NCBI RefSeq assembly: GCF_000969605.1
Contig: NZ_JZUE01000002.1
Span: forward strand, 124,001 to 188,000
Direction of reading: 5' to 3'
Origin: Aquincola tertiaricarbonis
Lineage (GTDB): Bacteria; Pseudomonadota; Gammaproteobacteria; Burkholderiales; Burkholderiaceae_C
DNA: 64,000 nt
The position numbers and the translations under genes are program-made. The notes under the pieces were generated by a model. That model was given only the letters and a program-made list of their open reading frames with translations. It was not told the origin of the DNA and ran no database searches. Below, piece after piece: positions 8,804-18,200 of this stretch. The stretch's first letter is position 1. The number at the start of each line of letters is the position of its first letter.

Positions 8804-9754
8804 ATGGACCAGCTGCGTGCGATGCGCACCTTCGTCGAGGTGGCCGAGCGCGGCGCCTTCGCCGCCGCGGCGCGGGCGCTGGACCTGGATCCCTCGGCGG
8901 TCACCCGGCAGGTGGCCGAGCTGGAGGGCCTGCTGGGCGCGCGGCTGCTGGTGCGCAGCACCCGGCGCGTGGCTCTCACGCCCATCGGCCAGGCCTACCT
9001 GCAGCGGGTGCGCACCATCCTGCGGGAGGTGGACGAGGCCGCCGCGCTGGCATCCCACGGACAGCAGGCCCTCCAGGGCTGCGTGCGCCTGATCGCGCCG
9101 GCGCTCTTCGCCAGCCGGCAGCTGATGCCGCGGCTGGCGCGGCTGCAGGCCCGGCACCCGGGCCTGGCGGTGGCGCTGGAAACCGGCCCGGCGGCCACTG
9201 CATGCGAGGACCATGACATCAGCATCGTGGTGCAGGCCGGGCCGCTGGACGGCCGCTTCGTCGCCCACCGGCTGGCCGGCGCCGGCCTGCTGCTGTGCGC
9301 CAGCCCGGGCTACCTGCAGCGCCATGGCCGGCCGCTGCATCCCGGCGAGCTGGCCCGCCATCCGCTGCTGCTGGCCGAGCTGCCGCGCCGGCCACGCGGC
9401 CTGCGGCTCAGCCATGCCAGCGGCGCGGCGGTCGAGGTGCCGGCGGCAGCGGCGCCGCTGCACACCTCGCAGCCGGCGCTGTGCCATGCCGGCGCGCTGG
9501 CGGGCCTGGGCATCGCGGCGTTGCCCAGCTTCGCGGTGCAGGAGGAGCTGTCGCAGGGCCGGCTCGAGCAAGTCGTGCCCGACTGGCGCCTGCCCGGGCT
9601 GGCGGTGCATGCCTGCCTGCCCAGCCGCCGGCAGGTGCCGGCCGTGGTGCGGGCGATGCTCGACTTCCTGCGCGCCGAATTCCCCGGCGGCACGCACGAC
9701 GCGTGGTCCATCGGCACCGCCACCGCGCTGCCCACGATGCGGCTGGCGGCATGA
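8804..9754 (+). CDS. LysR-family transcriptional regulator
   Basis: 316 residues. The N-terminal winged helix is typical (MRTFVEVAERGAFAAAARAL, then PSAVTRQVAELEGLLGARLL), followed by the linker helix and a periplasmic-binding-protein-like effector domain that includes ASPGYLQRHGRPLHP. It belongs to the CrgA/DsdC-like subgroup common in Burkholderiales. The GAAGGA ribosome site is well placed. It follows the methyltransferase by 30 bp and may be cotranscribed with it. The effector and target are unknown. Confidence 0.9.
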   Translation: MDQLRAMRTFVEVAERGAFAAAARALDLDPSAVTRQVAELEGLLGARLLVRSTRRVALTPIGQAYLQRVRTILREVDEAAALASHGQQALQGCVRLIAPALFASRQLMPRLARLQARHPGLAVALETGPAATACEDHDISIVVQAGPLDGRFVAHRLAGAGLLLCASPGYLQRHGRPLHPGELARHPLLLAELPRRPRGLRLSHASGAAVEVPAAAAPLHTSQPALCHAGALAGLGIAALPSFAVQEELSQGRLEQVVPDWRLPGLAVHACLPSRRQVPAVVRAMLDFLRAEFPGGTHDAWSIGTATALPTMRLAA

Positions 9755-9821
9755 AGGCCGGCCGGCGCGCATGGGCGGCACCGGGGGCCTCCACAATCGC
9801 GCCCCCGAGGCCACCCGACCG

Positions 9822-11588
9822 ATGCGCCCATCCGCGTCCCGGTACCCCATGCACCAAGATCCTCCGCCGGATGCCGCCGTGCCGGCATCGCCCCCCTCCG
9901 CCGCGCTGCTGGCCCACGGCAGCGTCGGGCTGGCCGCCGGCGCGGCCCTGTGGCTGCTCGCCGACGGCTGGCGCGCTCTGCCGGCGTGGGCGGGCTTCGC
10001 CGGGCTGTACGCCATCGTCGCGGCCGCCGGGTCATGGATCCTGTGGCAGGGCGCCTTCTGCACCGCGCTGCGCCGCGCCATGGCGGCGCTGGCGATGGGC
10101 GCAGCCTTCGCGGGGCTCGGCGCCCACGCGGGCCATGGCGGCGCGACGGGCTTCGGCGTACCGCTGGCGCATGCGGTGGCGGCGTTGGTGCTGGGCTTCG
10201 TGGTGATCGGCCTGGTGGCCGGCTTCGACGCCCGCCGCAGGCGGTTCGACTACGAGGCCCTGTTCGATGCGGCCTGGCGCAATGCCCTGGTGCTGCCGCT
10301 GGCCGCCGGCTTGAGCGGCGTGCTGTGGGTGCTGCTGTGGGCCGCCGCCTGGCTGATGGACAGCATCGGCGTTCCGGCCCCCGGCAGGCTGCTGCTGCAG
10401 TCGTCGTCCATCGCGCTGATCACCGGCAGCGCCTTCGGGCTGGGCTCCGGCCTGGTGCTGGCACGGGCCGCGGCGCTGGTCACGCTGCGCCGCTTCCTGC
10501 TGTCCTTGCTCACCTGGTTCCTGCCGCTCACGCTGCTGTTCGCCGCCGGCTGGCTGGCCATGCTGGCCGCCACCGGCGTGGAGCCGCTGTTCGCCACCCG
10601 GAAGGCGGCGCTGTACCTGCTGTGGTTCATCCTGCTGGCGGTGGTGTTCGGCAATGCGGCCTTCCAGAGCGGGCGCGAGCCGCCGCCCTACCCCGCACCG
10701 CTGGCCCGGCTGCTGAGCCTGGCCTGGCTCACGATGCCGCCGATGGCCGCGCTGGCCTGCTGGGCCCTGGGCCTGCGCATCGCCCAGCACGGCTGGACCG
10801 ACGACCGCATCTGGGCGGCGGTGGTGGCCGGCCTGCTCACGCTGCATGCCGTGCTCTATGCCGCTTCGTCCCTGGCACGCGGTGGTGGCTGGATGCGGGC
10901 CATCGCGCCGGCCAACATCGCCGTCGCCCTGCTCAAGGTGGTGCTGCTCGTGGCGCTGATCAGCCCGCTGGCCGATGCACGCCGGCTGGGTGTGCAGGCG
11001 CAGGTCCAGCGGCTGCTGCAGGGCGTGGTGACGCCCGACGACTTCGACTGGAGCCACCTGGCGCGCAATCCGGCCTATGGCCGGCCGGCACTGGCCGCGC
11101 TGGCGGCGCACCAGGGCCCGGGCCCGGCGGATGCACGCATCGCGTCGCTGGCGCAGCGGACGCTGGCCGAAGGCGACCAGCCGGGACCGAAGCAGGCGGC
11201 GCAGCCGCTGCGGGCCCTGGCGCTGGCCACGGTGCTGCCCCGCGGCGCGGCCCTCGACGAGGACATGCGGGCCTGGCTGGCCCGGCAGGCCGACTGGGAG
11301 GTGTCCGCCTGCCTGGCCACTCCCGCCAACTGCCTGCTGTGGCTGCGCGACTTCGACGGCGACGGCGCCCGGGACCTGGGCCTCGTCTTCTCGCGCAGCG
11401 GCTACCAGTCGTTCACCATCTTCGCCCGCACGCCGGCTGGCTGGGCACGGCAAGCCGGCACCTCGCACGATGTGCGCTCGCTCACTGCGTGGCGCGAAGC
11501 CATCGAGCGCGGCACGGTGACGCCGGTGCCGCCCCGCTGGCCCGACCTGATGATCGACGGCGAGCGGGTGCCGCTGCGCGAGCGCTGA
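9822..11588 (+). CDS. DUF4153 multi-pass membrane protein
   Basis: 588 residues. About ten hydrophobic segments fill residues 25-400; the family-typical stretch around FDYEALFDAAWRNALVLPLA and WVLLWAAAWLMDSIG lies near residues 150-190. The C-terminal 200 residues are soluble, with the Asp-rich run DFDGDGARDLG that looks like a single FG-GAP/dockerin-type calcium loop. The start is uncertain: ATG 9822 has a GAGG 11 bp upstream, and ATG 9849 would shorten the protein by 9 residues. DUF4153 proteins have no assigned function. The gene converges on the isochorismatase fusion, with a hairpin in between. Confidence 0.75.
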   Translation: MRPSASRYPMHQDPPPDAAVPASPPSAALLAHGSVGLAAGAALWLLADGWRALPAWAGFAGLYAIVAAAGSWILWQGAFCTALRRAMAALAMGAAFAGLGAHAGHGGATGFGVPLAHAVAALVLGFVVIGLVAGFDARRRRFDYEALFDAAWRNALVLPLAAGLSGVLWVLLWAAAWLMDSIGVPAPGRLLLQSSSIALITGSAFGLGSGLVLARAAALVTLRRFLLSLLTWFLPLTLLFAAGWLAMLAATGVEPLFATRKAALYLLWFILLAVVFGNAAFQSGREPPPYPAPLARLLSLAWLTMPPMAALACWALGLRIAQHGWTDDRIWAAVVAGLLTLHAVLYAASSLARGGGWMRAIAPANIAVALLKVVLLVALISPLADARRLGVQAQVQRLLQGVVTPDDFDWSHLARNPAYGRPALAALAAHQGPGPADARIASLAQRTLAEGDQPGPKQAAQPLRALALATVLPRGAALDEDMRAWLARQADWEVSACLATPANCLLWLRDFDGDGARDLGLVFSRSGYQSFTIFARTPAGWARQAGTSHDVRSLTAWREAIERGTVTPVPPRWPDLMIDGERVPLRER

Positions 11589-11606
11589 CGGCGGGCGCCC
11601 TGGCCC

Positions 11607-11623
11607 GCACCGCGGGGCGGTGC
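11607..11623. terminator. GC-rich hairpin between convergent genes
   Basis: A perfect 7-bp stem (GCACCGC/GCGGTGC) with a 3-nt loop lies between the stop of the DUF4153 gene and the stop of the convergent hydrolase fusion. There is no U-run, so whether it stops transcription by itself is uncertain; the position suits a bidirectional terminator. Confidence 0.45.
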
Positions 11624-11627
11624 AGGC

Positions 11628-13115
11628 TCAGCGCAGGAAGCGCAGCACATCGTCGGCAAACTCCTGTGCATGCTGGAACAGGAAGCCGTGGCCCGCGTCG
11701 GGAAACACCTTCAGCCAGCCGCGGGGCAGTTCCTGCGCCATGGCATAGGAGGCATAGGTCGGCGCCATGATGTCGTGGCGCCCGTTGGCCACCAGCACCG
11801 GATGGCCGATCTCCTTCAGCCGGGGCAGCAGCGACGTGGCGGCCTCGCGCACGCCCATCGCGGACTTCAGCTGCGCCTGCCAGGCCTGCGCATCCACCTG
11901 ATGGCTGAAGGCATCGGCGCGGCCGGCCAGCCGGGCCAGGTAGTCGCGGCCGGCCTGCTGGCTGGCGGGGCTGGGCTCGAAGAACAGGTAGAGGAAGTCC
12001 TCGTCCGAGTTCACCGGCTTGGTGGCCACCGACCACACCTCCTGGCCCGCCGGCTGGTTGGAAGGCAGGTCTCCCGGCACGTGGCCGGGCGCCGAACCGG
12101 CGACGACCGCACGGCGCACGGCCCGCGGATGGTCCAGCAGCAGCTGCAGCGCCACGGTGCCGCCCATGGAGAAGCCGAAGGCATCGAACTGCGCGATGCC
12201 CAGCGCCCTGGCCAGGGCCACCACGTTGGCGGCAAAGCCGGACAGGTGATCGGGCGGGGTGCCGACGGAGCGGGCGAAGCCGGGCTGGTCGAACAGGATC
12301 ACGCGCCGCTCAGCCGCGATGCGGTCGACCAGCAGCGGGTCCCAGTGGTCCATCGTGCCGCGGAAGCGGTTGATCATCACCAGCGGCGTGCCGTGGCGCG
12401 GGCCGAGGTCCCGGTAGGCGATGGTGGCGCCGCTCACCTCCACGAAGCGCGTTTCGGCGGACAGCGTCCGGCTCGCCGTCCCGGCCGTCGCCAGCGACAG
12501 CGCGCGCTGGTGGGACGAGAACACGTCGTCGCGTTCGAGGTCGCGGCCGCTCCCCAGGGCCTGCGACCATTCGTCGGTGCTGACCACGGCCGCGTAGCTG
12601 GACTGCAGCACCACGCAGGCTACCGAATGGATCTGCTCGGCGCTGGCCTGCCCCGCCTTGTTGGCATAGGACAGCGAGCCCGCGGCATCGGCGAGGAACT
12701 CCACCTGGTAGCCCTCGTGCAGGGCCTGGCGGATGGTGGACTCGTCGCACTGGTGCGTCATGTAGCCGCAGATCGCCAGCGTGTTGATCTCGCGGCGGGC
12801 CAGCCATTCGCGCAGGTCGGTGCCTGCGAAGACGCTGGGCAGGCATTTGCGGACCAGGTGCGCATGCGGACGGCTTGCGATCGACGGATGCAGGTCCGCG
12901 CCCGGCGTGCCCTCGGCGAAGATGGGCGCGGTGGGCGGCAGCAGGTGCTGCACCACCACGATTGGCACGCCGTGCCGCTCGGCCACGTCCATCGCCCTGT
13001 GGATGTTGGCGAGCGACTGCTCGACCGCCGGATGCTCGATGCGGAACCGGCCATCGATGTATTCGTTCTGCACGTCGATGACGACGAGGGCCCGACGGGT
13101 GCTGGCAAGGCTCAT
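11628..13115 (-). CDS. isochorismatase-like cysteine hydrolase fused to alpha/beta hydrolase
   Basis: 495 residues. The ATG has a perfect AGGAGG 6 bp upstream, which fixes the start. Residues 1-190 are an isochorismatase-family hydrolase with the Asp-Lys-Cys triad visible (VVIDVQNEY, HLVRKCLPS, ICGYMTHQCDESTIRQA). Residues about 225-495 are an alpha/beta hydrolase: oxyanion region MINRFRG, DQPGFARS, nucleophile elbow GFSMGG, acid ANGRHDIMAP and the His in PDAGHGFLFQH. The two folds normally occur as separate proteins, so one chain might carry out two successive hydrolyses, for example of an amide and an ester or lactone. The substrate is unknown. It is divergent from the LuxR-type gene at 13320. 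Confidence 0.9.
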   Translation of the reverse strand: MSLASTRRALVVIDVQNEYIDGRFRIEHPAVEQSLANIHRAMDVAERHGVPIVVVQHLLPPTAPIFAEGTPGADLHPSIASRPHAHLVRKCLPSVFAGTDLREWLARREINTLAICGYMTHQCDESTIRQALHEGYQVEFLADAAGSLSYANKAGQASAEQIHSVACVVLQSSYAAVVSTDEWSQALGSGRDLERDDVFSSHQRALSLATAGTASRTLSAETRFVEVSGATIAYRDLGPRHGTPLVMINRFRGTMDHWDPLLVDRIAAERRVILFDQPGFARSVGTPPDHLSGFAANVVALARALGIAQFDAFGFSMGGTVALQLLLDHPRAVRRAVVAGSAPGHVPGDLPSNQPAGQEVWSVATKPVNSDEDFLYLFFEPSPASQQAGRDYLARLAGRADAFSHQVDAQAWQAQLKSAMGVREAATSLLPRLKEIGHPVLVANGRHDIMAPTYASYAMAQELPRGWLKVFPDAGHGFLFQHAQEFADDVLRFLR

Positions 13116-13190
13116 GGTGCCTCCTGCTGGATGTGGAGCCGCCAGCGTAGTGAGCGGGCCGGGCGCCGGCCTCGCCGTTTGGGGCAGCCT

Positions 13191-13215
13191 GGCGCTACGA
13201 CTTCTGACATAGGCC
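13191..13215 (+). promoter_or_regulatory. degenerate copy of the GGCGCTAC/ATAGGCC dyad
   Basis: GGCGCTAC, ten bases, then ATAGGCC. Both arms and the spacing match the copy at 30303-30327, but the central CCAAGG is not kept (CTTCTG instead). It lies in the divergent gap between the hydrolase fusion and the LuxR-type regulator. It may be a weak relative of the sites at 24671, 29371, 30303, 35472 and 36625. Confidence 0.35.
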
Positions 13216-13225
13216 TGACGGGCGC

Positions 13226-13239
13226 ATGTCATATGCCAT
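13226..13239 (+). promoter_or_regulatory. TGTCATC-type direct-repeat site (imperfect)
   Basis: ATGTCATATGCCAT matches 12 of 14 positions of ATGTCATCTGTCAT, which occurs exactly at 14815 (reverse strand) and 35502. It sits about 81 bp upstream of the LuxR-type gene at 13320 and 111 bp upstream of the divergent hydrolase fusion. Confidence 0.35.
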
Positions 13240-13319
13240 CCCGTCTGTGGTCGGTTTCACCGTCGTGCGTGCCCGCATGGACATCATGCGCTGCATCGGT
13301 CCACCCGCCGGAGCGCTGC

Positions 13320-14003
13320 ATGAACGACACCGCGACACCCGCCCGCCTCAGAGTCCGCATCCAGCATGCCGAACCGCTGGTGGAGCTGGGGTTGCTCACT
13401 GCCTTCAAGCCGCACGAGGACCTGGAGGCCTGGCTGGCCGCCGAGGGCGCGCCAGCGGACGACGGCAGGCCGCCGGACGTGCTGGTCACCGACCTGCCGA
13501 CGGCGCTGGACCGGCCCGCCTCGTGCCGCCAGGCACGCGTGCTGGTCGTCACCCACCGCGACCGCGAGCAGGACGTGAAGACGGCGCTCAGCCAGGGCGT
13601 GCATGGCTACCTGCTGCTGGGCTGCCCGCTGCAGGAGGTGGTGCAGGGCGTGCGGGCCCTGGCCCGCGGCGAGCGTTACCTCGCCGCGCCCATCGCGCGC
13701 CGCATGGCCGAGTGCCTGGCCCATGAGCCGCTGACGCCGCGCGAGGTGGAAGTGCTGCGCCGGCTGACCAGCGGCTGCAGCAACAAGGTGATCGCCAACG
13801 AGCTGACCATCGCCGTGGGCACGGTCAAGGTCCACGTCAAGGCCATCATGTCCAAGCTGGAGGCCGATTGCCGGACCCATGCGGCCAGCATCGCGGTGCA
13901 GCGCGGACTGTGCGACCACGGCGGCCCGCAGCGCAGGGGCCTGCCGTCCCGCCGCTGGCCGTCCGCTGCCGGCCTGGCCCCGGCGCACGGCATGAGCCGC
14001 TAG
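13320..14003 (+). CDS. LuxR-type response regulator with degenerate receiver
   Basis: 227 residues. The N-terminal ~115 residues have the receiver layout, but the acidic pair is replaced (RIQHAEPLV) and the conserved Lys near the end is absent (GYLLLGCPL); a candidate phospho-acceptor Asp remains in VLVTDLPTAL. The C-terminal NarL/FixJ helix-turn-helix is standard (LTPREVEVLRRLTSGCSNKV then VGTVKVHVKAIMSKL). The start has a GGAG nearby. The stop shares a CTAG with the convergent OmpR-type gene. It is a paralogue of the genes at 24817 and 54292, which suggests a local family working without ordinary phosphorylation. Confidence 0.88.
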   Translation: MNDTATPARLRVRIQHAEPLVELGLLTAFKPHEDLEAWLAAEGAPADDGRPPDVLVTDLPTALDRPASCRQARVLVVTHRDREQDVKTALSQGVHGYLLLGCPLQEVVQGVRALARGERYLAAPIARRMAECLAHEPLTPREVEVLRRLTSGCSNKVIANELTIAVGTVKVHVKAIMSKLEADCRTHAASIAVQRGLCDHGGPQRRGLPSRRWPSAAGLAPAHGMSR

Positions 14004-14755
14004 CCGCGCACCACCTCCACGTCGCTGTCAAAGCGGTAGCCCACGCCGCGCTCGGTGACGATCAGCCGCGCGGCCTGCGGGCTGGCCTGCAGCTTGCGGC
14101 GCAGGCGGCCCACCTGCACGTCGATCGTGCGGTCGAACACCTCCGCGTTGTGCAGGCGGGAGAGCTCCAGCAGCTGCTCCCGGCTGAGCACCCGCCGCGG
14201 CGTGGAAAGGAAGGCCACCAGCAGGTTGTATTCGCTGTTGCGCAGCGTGACCGCCTGGCCGTCCGGCGCGGTCAGCTTGCGCAGCCGCAGGTTGAGGTCC
14301 CAGCCCGCGAAGCGGTAGGCCCGCACATGCATCACGGTATCGGCCACGGTGGCATGCATGCGCGCACGCCGCAGCAGGGCACGGATGCGCGCCAGCAGCT
14401 CGCGCGGCGAGAACGGCTTGGTCAGGTAGTCGTCGGCGCCCAGCTCCAGGCCCATCACGCGGTCGGCCTCGTCATGGATGCCGGTGAGGATGATGATCGG
14501 CACCTTGGAGCCGGCCCGCAGCATGCGCGCCAGTTCCAGCCCGTCCTCGCCGGGCAGCCGCAGGTCCAGCAGCACCAGTGCGGGCGCCTCGCGCGCGGGC
14601 AGCGCCATCAGCTCGCGTCCGCTGGCGAAGGCGCTCACCCGGAAGCCGTGGTCGCCCAGGTAGTGGCTGATGAGCTGGCGGATGGAGGGATCGTCGTCCA
14701 CTGCCACCACGTGGGGGGCGTTTGCGACGGAACGTTCACCGGAGACTTCCAACAT
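14000..14755 (-). CDS. OmpR-family response regulator
   Basis: 251 residues. The receiver is canonical, with acidic residues VVAVDDDPS, phospho-Asp in LVLLDLRLPGEDG, Thr in IIILTG and Lys in DDYLTKPFSP. The C-terminal winged helix has RNSEYNLLVAFLSTPRRVLS and RTIDVQVGRLRRKL. It lies 119 bp from, and divergent to, the single-receiver gene, and the large hybrid kinase that could be its partner lies just beyond. A perfect TGTCATC-type repeat lies 60-73 bp upstream of its start, which would fit autoregulation. Confidence 0.92.
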   Translation of the reverse strand: MLEVSGERSVANAPHVVAVDDDPSIRQLISHYLGDHGFRVSAFASGRELMALPAREAPALVLLDLRLPGEDGLELARMLRAGSKVPIIILTGIHDEADRVMGLELGADDYLTKPFSPRELLARIRALLRRARMHATVADTVMHVRAYRFAGWDLNLRLRKLTAPDGQAVTLRNSEYNLLVAFLSTPRRVLSREQLLELSRLHNAEVFDRTIDVQVGRLRRKLQASPQAARLIVTERGVGYRFDSDVEVVRG

Positions 14756-14814
14756 GGCGGCAGGTATTCAACAGCGATTCACGGCAGCCCGGCAGGCAAT
14801 GTAAGCCAGCGGGC

Positions 14815-14828
14815 ATGACAGATGACAT
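14815..14828 (-). promoter_or_regulatory. TGTCATC-type direct-repeat site (exact)
   Basis: On the minus strand the sequence reads ATGTCATCTGTCAT, two 7-bp steps of TGTCAT. A third GTCATC half-site lies 13 bp further along at 14832-14841. It is 60 bp upstream of the OmpR-type regulator and 47 bp upstream of the divergent receiver gene. The identical 14-mer recurs at 35502. Confidence 0.5.
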
Positions 14829-14874
14829 GTGCAGATGACGGATCGACACGCGGCCGGCCGGCCCGCGGCATCCA

Positions 14875-15285
14875 ATGGGTCCGTTGCCCTGGTTGCCCCG
14901 CATCCCCAAGCCTGTGCCTGCCGGCCTTCGAATCGCCCTGCTCGACCCCGATGACCTCATGCGTGCGCTGGCGCGGCAGTGGTTGCGTGAAGCGGGTTTC
15001 CGCGTCGTCGATGGCAGTGCGCTGTCGCAGCCGCGGCGGCCGGTGGCCCTGGTGATCCTGGACTGCGCCAATCCCCGGCAGGCCGAGCCGGCGCTGCGGC
15101 TGCTGCAGGCCGAGCGCCCGGTGCCGGTGCTGCTGATGTCCGCCCGCCTGCGCCCTGGCCAGCAGCATTCCACCGCGCTGGCGGCGCAGCTGGGCGTGCG
15201 TGGCGTGCTGCCCAAGCCCTTCACGCGGGAAGCATTGCTGGCCGCGGTGCAGCGGGCCCTGGCCACCGGCACGACGGGTGACTGA
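14875..15285 (+). CDS. single-domain response regulator (receiver only)
   Basis: 136 residues made of one receiver domain. Acidic residues lie in RIALLDPDDLMR, the phospho-acceptor Asp in LVILDCANP, Ser in LLMSARL and the conserved Lys in GVLPKPFTREAL, so phosphorylation is plausible. There is no output domain. It converges on the large hybrid kinase, whose stop lies 11 bp away, and may be a phospho-sink or shuttle for it. The start is not supported by a clear ribosome site; the proline-rich first 15 residues may be over-called. Confidence 0.8.
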   Translation: MGPLPWLPRIPKPVPAGLRIALLDPDDLMRALARQWLREAGFRVVDGSALSQPRRPVALVILDCANPRQAEPALRLLQAERPVPVLLMSARLRPGQQHSTALAAQLGVRGVLPKPFTREALLAAVQRALATGTTGD

Positions 15286-15295
15286 CGCATGGGCA

Positions 15296-18200
15296 TCAGT
15301 CCGCGCGCCGCGTTGCCAGCGCCGTCGCCAGCGCCGCGGCCAGTTCCCGCTGCGACAGCGGCTTGGCCAGCACCGCGCTGGCGCCGGCCTTGCGCGCACG
15401 CTGGGCGGCGCTGGCACCGAGGAAACCGCTGACCAGCAGCACCGGCAGCGCCGGCCGCACCGCACGCACGGCCTCGATCAGCTCCAGGCCCGACAGCCGC
15501 GGCATGCGGGCGTCGGTCAGCACCGCGTCGAAGCGCTCCGGATGCGCATGGAAGGCGGCCAGTGCCTCCTGCCCCGAGGTGAAGCCCACCGGCACGTAGC
15601 CCAGGCCGCTGAGCATCTCGCAGCCCAGGCGCACCAGCATCTCCTCGTCGTCCACCACCATCACCTGTTCCTGGCGGCCGCGCTGCGGCGAAGGCAGCTC
15701 GCGCGGCGGCTGCACCGGCGCCTCGCCGCTGCGCGGCAGGTAGACGGTGAAGCGGCTGCCGCAGCCCACCGCGGTGGCCACGTCCACCGCGCCGCCCAGG
15801 TCGGTGACGATGCCATGCACCAGCGACAGCCCGAGGCCGGTGCCGGTGCCCACCTCCTTGGTGGTGAAGAACGGATCGAAGATGCGGTCCAGGATCTCCG
15901 GCTCGATGCCGCTGCCGGTATCGGACACCACCAGCACCAGGTAGTCGCCCGCCGGCAGCGGCCCGGTGGTGGTCTGCACCGGCTCGGCCAGCGCCTGCGG
16001 CTGCAGCGCTACCGTGAGGCGGCCGCCCTGCGGCATCGCATGCAGCGCATTGGTCACCAGATTGGTCACCAGCTGGTGCACCTGGGTGGCGTCGCCGATC
16101 ATGGCGGCACGGCCCGCCGCCAGGCGCACGTCGGCCGCCACGAAGGCTGGCCGCATTGCGTCGAGCAGGGCCAGCGCCTCCCGCACGACGGCCTCCACAT
16201 GCACCGGCACACGTTCGCCCACGCTGCTGCGGCTGAAGGCCAGGATGCGCTCGACCAGCGCCCGGCCGCGCTCGCCGGCGGCGACGATGCATTCCAGGTC
16301 GCGCCGCTGCCGGCTGCCGGCGCGGGTGTTGCGCAGGGCCATCTCGCCGAAGCCGAGGATGGCGCCAAGGATGTTGTTGAAGTCGTGCGCCACGCCGCCG
16401 GCCAGCGTGCCCACCGCCTCCAGCCGCTGTGCCTGGCGCAAGGCGGCTTCCGCGCGCCGCATGCTGTCGATGTCGCTCACCGAGCCGGCCATGCGCATGG
16501 CGCGGCCGTCGTCGCCGCGGATGCACAGGCCGCGGATGCGCACCCAGCGGTAGCCGTCGCCGGCATGCAGCACCCGGCCCTCGAAGTCGTAGTGCGGCAG
16601 CCGCTGCTCCAGGTAGTCCCTGAGCATGGCCTGCTGCGGCTGGGTGTCGTCGGGGTGCAGGCGCACCATCGCCACCCACTCCGACCTCGGCCGCGTGTCC
16701 ATGCCCGGCGACAGCCCGTACAACCGCTGCGCCCGCTCGGACAGGAACATGCGGTCCGAGGCCAGATCCCAGTCCCAGATGCCGTCGTTGGAGCCTGCCA
16801 CCGCCAGCGCGAAGCGCTCTTCCGACTCGCGCAGCGCCGCGGCCGCCAGCCGCGCGGCCGTCACGTCGCTGGAGATGCCGCTGACCCGGCGCGGACGCCC
16901 TTCGTCGTCGACGACGAAGAAGCCGCGTTCATGGATCCAACGCAGCGAACCGTCGGGCCGCACGATGCGGTAGTCCACGTCCCAGCCCTGCGGCGCGGCG
17001 GAGGTCAGCCAGCGGCCGAACTCGGTGTTGATGCGCTCGCGGTCGTCGGGATGGATGCAGTCGGTCCACAGCCGCGGGTCTCGGTACAGCGCCTCCACCG
17101 GACGGCCCCAGGTGCGCTCGAAGCTGGGATTGGCATACAGCACCCGCTCCGGATGGATGTCGGTGATCCAGATCACGTCGGGCGTGGCATCGGCCATGCG
17201 GCGGAAGCGGTTCTCGCTTTCCTGCAACGCCGCGCGGGACTGCTCTGCCTCGTGCTCGGCCTGCCGGCGCTCCCGGATCTCGTGCGTCAAGTCGCGGTAC
17301 AGCCGTGCGTTGTCCAGCGCCACCGCGCCCTGCGAGGCCAGCAGCGCCAGCAAGGCCGCGCGCTCGCGGCTGAAGCCGCCCGGGTCCGGCGCCGCACCCT
17401 GGCGCTCCAGGTACAGCACGCCGCTCAGCCGGCCCTGGCGCAGCAGCGGCAGGCACAGCGCTGCGACGGCGCGCGGCGCGGCTCCCGCCGCCGCGTCTGC
17501 CGCGGGCATCTCGTCGAGCGAGACGATGCGCGAGTGCTGCACCGCCCGCGCCAGCATGTCCGGCGGCAGGTCGTCCGGCGTCACCGGGCGCGCACAGGGC
17601 TGCACGTCGATGCCCCGGGCGCTGCGCGTGGCCACGGCGCGCAGCAGCAGCGGCTGGCCATCCGGCACCAGCAGCAGGCCCCTGTCGGCATCGCCCAGGT
17701 CCAGCGCGGTGGCCATCAGCGTGTGCACCAGCCGGCTGCCGTCCATCTCGCCGGTGATGGTCTGCGACACCCGCGCCACCAGGTCCAGGTCCACCTGCAC
17801 CAGGGGCGGCCCGGCCGCCGCGGCACCGGCCTCCTCGGCCAGCCAGGGCTGCTGCCGGTCGAGTTGCCGCACCTTGGCCATGGCGCCCCAGCGCAGCCAG
17901 GCGCTGCGCGCATGGCGCCAGTGCGCCCGTGCGGCCGTGGGCAGGCCGGCCTGCGCATGGCAGCGTGCCGACAGTTCGCTGGCCAGGGCCTCCAGCCAGG
18001 AGCGACCGCTGGCCTGCGCCAGCGCCACCGCCTGCTCATGCTGCGGCAGGGCCTGCAGCGGCCCGGCCACGGCGCAGGTCCACTGCGCCTCGGCCAGCGC
18101 GGCGAGGTCGGCGAAGCCCTCCGGGCAGCCGTCGCGCCAGGCCTGCAGGCCCTGCAGCAGGGCCTGCACCTGCCGGCGTCGTGGCTGGCGCTGCTGCACG

